Both the position numbers and the translations under genes were made by a program. Shown here one piece after another: positions 35,160-64,000 of a stretch of 64,000 bases of DNA. Each line of letters opens with the position of its first letter. Position 1 is the stretch's first letter. Location of the stretch: contig OZ023205.1 of the NCBI GenBank assembly GCA_963995525.1, positions 49,485,625 to 49,549,624 of the forward strand. Reading direction: 5' to 3'. This stretch comes from Escarpia spicata. Taxonomy: Eukaryota; Annelida; Polychaeta; Sabellida; Siboglinidae. The notes beneath the pieces were generated by a model that was not told the origin of the DNA, made no database searches, and saw nothing but the letters and a program-made list of their open reading frames with translations.

Positions 35160-36060
35160 ATCTGTTAATCAACTGCACTAGACAACAATGACTTTGAAGA
35201 CTTTCAGGATATGTTGGAAAACCTGGCAATAATTAATTCAGAATTTTACATTCTTGGTGATTTTAATCTATATTTGGATATACCTTCTACAACTACAACT
35301 ACATTTGATGATATTCTGGCATCATTTGATTTGAAACATGTTACCTTTTCGACACATATACATGGCCATTGGCTTGACCTGTTGATTACCTGTTTAAATT
35401 GTAATAATATCCAAGCACCTACTGTTTCAGATGGGTTATCAGACCACCATACTGTCATTGCTAATGTTAATGTTTCTTTAACTATAACCCCATTAGAGTC
35501 GGAATACAGTGTGACTTACAGAGCCATTCACAGGATTAACATTACAGCTTTAATGGCTGATATCCTTAAATCCGACCTTATCCAAAAGAACATCTATCTG
35601 AATTATATAAACAGTCCTGTCAAGTACTCAATGCATTACTTAACAAACCAGCACCTATAAAACCTAAATGTGTGTCAGAAAGGCCACCATGGATGACTTC
35701 CGAAATTATACTATATAAAAGGCGTCGTCGTTATTTAGAGCGTGTATGGCGAAAATCGCGCTCACCTTTAGACAGGTCGCGCTATTCTAAGCATTGCCAC
35801 CTCTGTAATAGACAAATGGCCAAAGCTAAATCAGATCATTATACAAAGATGGTCATAAATAAGTCTGATAACCCGTGTGAGTTATGGAACTGCATCAGTA
35901 ACATTCTACATAGACGACCTGCTCCATCGCTACCTGATCACGTGTCAATTAAGTCTCTATGTGATTCGTCCTCTAGTCACTTTAAGAATAAAATAAGTAT
36001 TTTCGTTCTGCTTTCCAACGTTATACTTTAATTTAAGTAATGTCTACTTGTATCATTTGA
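35160..36060 (+). pseudogene. LINE endonuclease and linker fragment
   Basis: The frame at 35211-35660 contains YILGDFNLY and GLSDHHTVIA, the GDFN and SDHH motifs of an APE-type LINE endonuclease. The next frame (35672-36031) holds PPWMTSEII and a basic, KAKSDHY-type linker that precedes the reverse transcriptase. The 5' part of the endonuclease is missing and there is a frame change near 35650. Confidence 0.7.
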
Positions 36061-37182
36061 ACCTGCAACAGTTGATGAATTTAGGAAAATAATTGTCCTC
36101 CCCAAATAAATCTTGTGCACTTGATCCATTTCCAACAATACCGCTAAAATCATGTCTTGATTCAATACTTGGACCTATAACAAATACTATAAATGCACCA
36201 CTTTGCTTTGGCTGTTTTCCTGATGAATTCAAATACGCCCATGTCACACCACTTCTTAAGAAGTAATATCTCCCTAAACAAGACCTAAACAGTTATAGAC
36301 CTATTTCTGACCTCAGCTTTTTTTCTCCAAAATACTAGAAAAAGTTGTAGCAAGCCGTCTAAGATCTCACATTAGCACAAATATCTTACATAATGTGTCA
36401 CAATCAGCATATAGACAGTTTCATTCAACAGAGACTGCTCTCTTAAAGGTTCATAATGACATTAACTTGAACATTAATAATTTTATGTATGCAGATGATC
36501 TCTGTATTTTTTTCACCTAGTGTTTCTGGGTTGAGAAAACTAACAGATTGTTGTGCCAAGTATGGCGAAATGTTTAACACAACATATAATGCCAACAAAT
36601 CATATTGTATGGTTATTGACAACAATAATCTTACTGATGATGACGACATTGTCAGACAGAAAAGATGCCTATATGCTCAGGCCAACGTCTTAGCACGAAC
36701 ATTTCGCCTTTGCAGCTCTACCATTAAAACTTACCTATTTCTCTCTTACTGTGGTACTATGTACACCTCAAGTCTTGGTGTAAATAAAAAAAAACAGAGT
36801 TTGAAAGGTATTACTGTTGCCTATAACAACAGTTTTAGAATTTTACACAATTTTTCATCACGCCGTAGTGCAAGTTTTATGTTTGCTATAAACTGTGTTA
36901 AATCTTGTAATATAGCTCATTATGTCGCCTTCAACAGTCTGATCCACTTTTTGTGAATTATTTTTATACTGACATACATTTTAGAAGTCCTATGTTTAAA
37001 TATTGGACTACCCAATTGTATACTTAAAGTTGAATGCACTTTATATATATATATCTTATTAACCATCTATTTTTATTTCATGTGTGTCTATATCTTTGTA
37101 TTTTAGGTTTTTTATTTACTTTTATTGTATGTACATATGGACTTTTGTCTGAAATAAAAACATTATTATTATATTATTATTA
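36061..37182 (+). pseudogene. LINE reverse transcriptase remnants and 3' tail
   Basis: In broken frames: SCALDPFPT, HVTPLLKK, NSYRPISDLSF and the STETALLKVHNDI block. An apparent internal deletion follows, then MYADDLCIF, which retains the YADD active site, at about 36485-36515. The final frame (36489-36956) has a VAYNNSFRIL / RSASFMFA end block. The 3' end has AATAAA and (ATT)n near 37150-37182, a typical LINE tail. It is probably the same insertion as the endonuclease fragment just upstream. Confidence 0.65.
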
Positions 37183-37224
37183 ATGGTAAAGTGACTGCAC
37201 TTACCTTACTAGATTTCTTACCTT

Positions 37225-37271
37225 ACTCCCTCCCTTCCTCCCTCCCTCCTTCCCTCCCTCCCTCCCTCCCA
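37225..37271. repeat. (CCCT)n microsatellite
   Basis: CCCT/CCTT repeats. A pure C run at 37472-37502 lies nearby. Confidence 0.9.
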
Positions 37272-37589
37272 TTTTGAGTAATAATATAAACAATATTGCA
37301 TTGTTGGGTTTTCGTTGAAGGCCTAATTACTGTTGAGAATGTACCCAAAACTGGTGGAACAATTAATGCTCTAGAGTCTAGAGTCCGATTTCGACGAACT
37401 AACATTTCAAACATCGTTACGGAAGATTTACCCAAAGACATCTCAGGTAAAACTTTTTCCCGCTTACACATTGACCCCCCCCCCCCCCCCCCCCCCCCCC
37501 CCGTGACGTATAGAGATGACTTCTTGGGTGAACAGATGCCTCCTCCCCTCTCGCGGACTATCGGTGGCGCCGTCATGTGGTGGCGGATC

Positions 37590-37709
37590 ACAACAAGGAG
37601 TTAGAATGGTCAGTAGAAGATCCACTAAATCCGGTCGGACGCCATGTTAGTTTGCGTGTTGGTCTGCGTTGTCGCGTGTTCATAAATCCAGAGGCTACGT
37701 TACAGAAAC
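37590..37709 (+). promoter_or_regulatory. Probable promoter / 5' UTR of the zinc-finger gene
   Basis: This is a comparatively CG-rich block just upstream of the predicted start codon, including GACGCCATGTTAG (a YY1-like CCAT motif) and several CG dinucleotides. There is no TATA box. The assignment rests on position. Confidence 0.3.
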
Positions 37710-59553
<21,844 letters not shown>

Positions 59554-59613
59554 ATACGACACGGACTTCGACGTCAGTACATGACACGTACTAAGTTGAC
59601 ACATGTTATGACC

Positions 59614-60223
59614 ATTATACACCTTACCTTACGATCGTGTGGTCTGATAGCTATCGCATGCGAGAGTATGACACTCTCGCAGGCGATAGCTATTGGCCAC
59701 GCAAAAGCTATTGCTATACATATGACGATTGTGGTCGGTTGCGAGAGTATGCAGCGACGCCTCCATACGATATACATACATACTACAAGCATATGTATTC
59801 TACTTCCGGAGGCGTTTCCTGTCTGGTATTCGTACAACATGTATCTGACCAGGAAAAAAATTATCGCTTAATCTTGTTGTTTTCCGACGACGTCGGTGGG
59901 ATGCTGTCAAGAGACAACAGAGATGGACCCGGGTTCGACAACACTTGCTGGAGCGCGAATTCCAGTGGGTTCACGCCAAACTCCTCCCGGGTTTGGGTCA
60001 AATCGCCGCGACACCAAGCGTCAACGGTTGGAAACACTACAACTGAGAGCACTCTCGCATGCGAGCTGACCGCTACTGGATTCGGGTTTGGAATTCCAAA
60101 ATAATCGCATGCGAGACCGTACGTTTTTTTAACGATTTCCAAATGTTTTCTATTTCCCGCTACTGATACTCTCGTAAGGGCCCAAATCACATACGATTTA
60201 GCGATAATCGTAAGGTGTATAAC
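59614..60223. mobile_element. Small inverted-repeat element with internal hairpin, downstream of the gene
   Basis: ATTATACACCTTAC at 59614 and its inverse, GTAAGGTGTATAAC, at 60210-60223 bracket about 610 bp. CGCATGCGAG / ACTCTCGCATGCGAG words recur inside, and there is a 21-bp hairpin at 59647-59693. No coding frame is supported. It starts only 60 bases after the zinc-finger stop codon, so it may lie in the 3' UTR. Confidence 0.5.
59647..59693. other. 21-bp stem, 5-base loop hairpin
   Basis: Arms 59647-59667 and 59673-59693 pair at 20 of 21 positions around the loop ATGAC. Confidence 0.85.
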
Positions 60224-61472
60224 GGCCGTTAGTGACACGTTGTTGCTGCCAGCACATTATAGACAAGACATTTTGGATTTCTTGAGATGTTGACAAGAGA
60301 TGATCCCTTAAGACCGCAAGGTCCACATTACATTAGCGTTTCTTCAAACACCACCCAATCCCACCACCACAACTAGCTGCCACCAATATGTGGTGCGGAA
60401 CTTGTAATTTTCACAATCCAAAAAGGCATTTGGCACACATTTTCATTAACGTACCTTTTGTTCGAGAGGTGGTGGCACTGTTGGAATTTATTTCCCCCGC
60501 ATTGTGTGGTGACATCACCACGTCATGTAATGTGTAACATATTTTCCATGCGAATTGTAATCTTGAACAACTGTACAACTGATTGTAATATTAGCTCTGA
60601 TCATAATTGAATTACGTAACTTACATTTGTAATGATTATGCTCAGTAATCACCGTAATTGGTCAATACGAATATGCTCAAACTTTAGATTATTTTACAAT
60701 TTAACAAATTTTTAGTACCTCTTGAGTGCCTGCTATAGCATCAATTCAAGACACTGTTAATAATAATAAATTATTTTAATAGATTTAACCTCAATCCAGA
60801 TTTCATTAAACATGAAGGATGTTTTTCAGTTAAACTAAACAATTATAGAGTTGCCTTAATTCTGATTTTAACAGGTAATACTCAGTGTTTTTTGCTCAAT
60901 TAAAACATATAGGCTGATGAATTTCAGGTTTACAAATAATAAGATAACTTAAGTTAATTGTAATCATGTTACATAATCACTAATACTTGTGCATCGATTC
61001 CAACTCAAATTCTGAATTGGCTAAACACACGTTTGCACATTTATGAATATACATGTTGATGCATTGTTATATTTTTGTGTATTGCTCTTGCGCTGTTCTT
61101 AGGTTTTATAATTGTAATAGCAATTTTGTAAATCAAATTCAACTCTGTCATGTATCATCTCTACATGGTGTGAACTGTCGGTGAAAGTGCGAGTTGGTTT
61201 AACTGCGATGAGGTGATTTCTATTTTTAGCACTGCAGTGGTGTAAATTTGAAAGTTTTGTAGGGTGAAAATACTGTCTCTCACCAACGGTAACCGGTGAT
61301 TTAGTGCCGATTCACGAATTATGTTATGTAAACTGTATTAATTGTGTTGATATATTAACTTCTTAAGTGAATTGGAAATTCGAGAATGTTTCACATGAAA
61401 TGATTAGGAAAGAATGAGATTGTTGGAGGCAGATTAAGACTAATTGGATGCAGTCAGTCGTCAAAGAGAATA
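60224..61472. other. Intergenic DNA, no gene recognised
   Basis: AT-rich. TAATC / GATTA-rich words near 60560-60665 resemble those near 21300, 42200 and 43870. A poly(A) signal for the zinc-finger gene could be any of several AATAAA-like words (for example near 60764) and cannot be chosen. Confidence 0.35.
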
Positions 61473-63970
61473 GGGCCAATGTCCCAAAATGTGTACAAAT
61501 GGGATTTTGCAGGTCCAAAAATAAATGTTTGATTCTAAACAATTAAGTTCTAATTTCTTATTGTACATATAAAGACGCATAAGTTCCATAAATAGTTCAA
61601 TGTAATATGAGTTACTTTTGTTGACAGCTACTTGAAGTCAACCTTGATTTCCATCGCGTGTCCAGCGTCATCGACGAAAAATTACTATACTACATACAAT
61701 TTGAGCATTTAAAAATTACGTTTAATTAACTTAATTTAAACATAATTTTTTTAATCATCTAGTATATATGCCATTTGATAAGAATCACGAGGTATAAGAT
61801 AGCATTTGACTTGGAAATATTTTGTTCCCGTCATGGATACTTCTGTGATCATTTTAGCTCTGTGTTGTTTCATGGAAAGGCATATTTTCAATTACTGCAG
61901 CTCTTTCAGAAACGTGATTGGAAGTATAACTGAAACATAATCAGTAACAGTGATCAGTTATCTTTGACTATGCTATCTTTCATATGTAGCCGGGGATTGG
62001 AACTAGGCAAAGTGTGAGCTAAGAAATGAACATACCTTGATGACGCTGGACACGCAATATAATTATTTTTAGATAATACCATTATTCTTCATCGAAAACA
62101 AGTAAAATGTTTAGAACATATTAAAACATGATTTAGGATGCAATTGTACACAGGCATGTAGTTTCACTTCCTTAAATGGTTTTTTCATTTCATAATTATG
62201 TATGTGTGTTGTTTAATAATCTGATCCACAACATGGCTGACAGTTAATCAATACACACCAATCTATTGTATCGATGCTTGTGTTTATAAAACATTGACCA
62301 ATCATGATATTAACTATACAAAATCAACAAATCTCACTCCAAAATAGGCCATACGTGACTGGTAACAAGTGATGACGCTGGACACGGGTTGAGCAGAACT
62401 GACTCGAAGAACACTGGTTTTTCTGACAACTGAATAAATATAATTTACGTGGATGCCTTTTTGAAGGGATCTAGGCATGCTCGTGCAACTTTTCCCATTT
62501 TATCTGGAGCTAGGCCTATTACATATCATCGGTAAAGATGTAATTATATACGTATATATGAGTATGAATTTAGAATTTGTAGATCCGTTGACATTGAGTT
62601 GTCACACGTGTCATATGCTCACGTAGTATAACCATATCCTCAATGCAGGGTTTGTTGGTAGAACTACTAATAGAAACTCCTCAAGCACTTGCTGTGTCCG
62701 CTTTTTATACTTGCCATCTGGCAGGACAATGTCCATTTGTCGCTACTCTGCAACATTACTGTGGTTATTTCAAAACTGTTCAAGTGATCATCTATTATGT
62801 GACATAAGCAGATGTTACTGCTTTTGAAGCGTACACTAACATCAGGGTTCGGCATTGGCTGACAAAACAAGCATGATATGATTTTTGTGGTTGGATTTCC
62901 CTCACACAATTTAGCATGCAGGTATTGAAGATCAAATGTTTTCCCTTCTTCAATTGCTTTTTCTTATCATTAGTCACCGCATACTACTTCCTGACAGGAA
63001 ATGTATCCGGCCTGTTGCACCCCCATTTGAGGCTCTCAAAAAACTTCCTGTTGACCTCCTTTGGGGTTCTCCAAAGTATTCAGTTGCACCCCCCTTGAGA
63101 CTCCAAATCCACTCCTCCCCCTTTAATTGAAGCTCACCAATTGCTCAAACTGGAGTCGCCTTGACCCTCACCAAAACAAAAAATGCACCCTTTCCCCAAA
63201 TATTGGGGGCTATTCCGATATCGAGCCCCCCCATCAAAACTCTCCCCCAGGTTCCGACGCCTTAGAAATGGTATGTGTTAGTTTTGTAATGTAATGACTA
63301 TTTGTTAGTTATTAGTATTATTGCATGCAGGAACACACCTTCCCATAGCTGCGTGTCCAGCATCATCGCCAAGTGTAATGTCTATATTTCTTCAAACACA
63401 TTTATCAAGTTCGCCCAAATTATATTCTATTGCAGTGCTAGCTTTGTTATCTTCTTTTCCAAATGTAAACTGCGTGCTCCTACATAAAGTAAATCAGTTA
63501 CAAAAACGTTAATGTTTTTACAATGACCATGTCACCATATTTTGTTTGCAAACATTAAATTCCTTACAAAACTATATTTCAATTGTTTTCATTTATAAGA
63601 AGAGCAACATGTTCCTCACACATCAAGACCGTAAATTATGGTACCGGTTCTAATTACAAGTAGATTTAGTTTTTGTACACTGCCAAGATATACCCTATTT
63701 GCACTGTGAAATAGGAAATATAGCACTGATTTTGTATGGTAGCGCTTCCAAATTTAGTAAGGTCAATTGGACATGTCAATTTGGCCGTTTTGGGCTCTTA
63801 TATCCACCTTTTGCATTTTACAAATTAAAAAGGTTGGCAAACTATATATGTCCTGAAGGCTCTTGCTTAGTCCAATCTTTCGTGAATTTTTTGTAAGCCC
63901 GACTATAATTCACGGTGTGAGAAACAAGACATGATTTTACCAATTGTACACTTTTTGGGACATTGGCCCA
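61473..63970. repeat. 2.5-kb structure bounded by inverted GGGCCAATGTCCCAAAA repeats
   Basis: 61473-61502 and 63940-63970 are inverted copies (28 of 31 bases). Inside, the word GTGTCCAGCGTCATC or its complement occurs at 61658, 62039, 62371 and (one mismatch) 63353. No transposase or other gene is recognised. Frames at 62667-62977 and 62916-63512 are short and overlap across strands. A C-rich block at about 63015-63245 is unexplained. Confidence 0.45.
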
Positions 63971-64000
63971 ATAACAATCCCCCTCAGTAACTTGTGGTGT

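Noticed and set aside
37223..37604. Frames on both strands across the C run, with an exon-like VENVPKTGGTINALESR stretch ending at a CAG|GTAAAA donor
   Set aside because: Composition is protein-like, but both strands are open, no family is recognised and no partner exon fits. It is kept only as a possible 5' exon of an unknown transcript.

Overview
The window is nuclear DNA from an animal, most likely a marine invertebrate and perhaps a mollusc. The clade is an inference: the LINE, gypsy, BEL/Pao and PIN-like element types are ones I associate with such genomes. Genes are few, introns are long and AT-rich, and transposon debris is dense. There is no sign of prokaryotic, organellar or viral-genome content. 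Two host genes can be supported.

(1) A seven-exon gene on the + strand, 37710-59553, can be assembled by eye. Every junction is GT-AG and every phase agrees, giving a 1165-residue protein. Its N-terminal helical region resembles the vertebrate ZNF292 / RLF / ZNF654 zinc-finger family, and it ends in two C2H2 fingers. The last exon carries an exact 25-copy, 36-bp coding minisatellite. (2) A BTB-BACK-Kelch (KLHL-type) gene lies on the - strand at 23447-25152. Its stop codon sits inside the last unit of a nine-copy 72-bp tandem array that makes up its 3' flank.

Layout. 1-1.2 kb: nothing recognised. 1.2-5.2 kb: 3' end of a LINE (-), then a decayed gypsy element (+) with a tRNA-Ser-type primer site. 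7.1-8.4 kb: internally deleted LINE (-). 8.5-9.3 kb: dispersed repeat abutting a palindromic MITE. 10.1-13.3 kb: DNA element with about 130-bp inverted ends carrying a decayed PIN/FEN-nuclease-like, Cys-rich-tailed protein. 15-16.3 kb: GAGT microsatellite, a dispersed repeat and a SINE-like tRNA promoter. 17.5-19.6 kb: CR1-like LINE (+). 20.3-20.9 kb: degenerate minisatellite. 22.8-25.2 kb: KLHL gene and array. 26.3-30.6 kb: complete Mag-type Ty3/gypsy element (-) with two identical 135-bp LTRs. 31-37 kb: debris (LINE ends, pogo-like MITE, BEL/Pao, DDE transposase, LINE). 37.7-59.6 kb: the zinc-finger gene, whose introns hold a MITE, a 35-bp minisatellite, a 2.9-kb TTAA-flanked inverted-repeat element, (GT)n and CT tracts, and an endonuclease-bearing LINE piece. 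59.6-64 kb: a hairpin-rich element and a 2.5-kb inverted-repeat structure reaching the window end.

The two host genes show no functional link. The KLHL protein is probably a cullin-3 substrate adaptor. The zinc-finger protein is probably a nuclear DNA-binding factor. The least described material is the PIN-like inverted-repeat element, the TTAA element in intron 5 and the array that has copied the KLHL stop codon.
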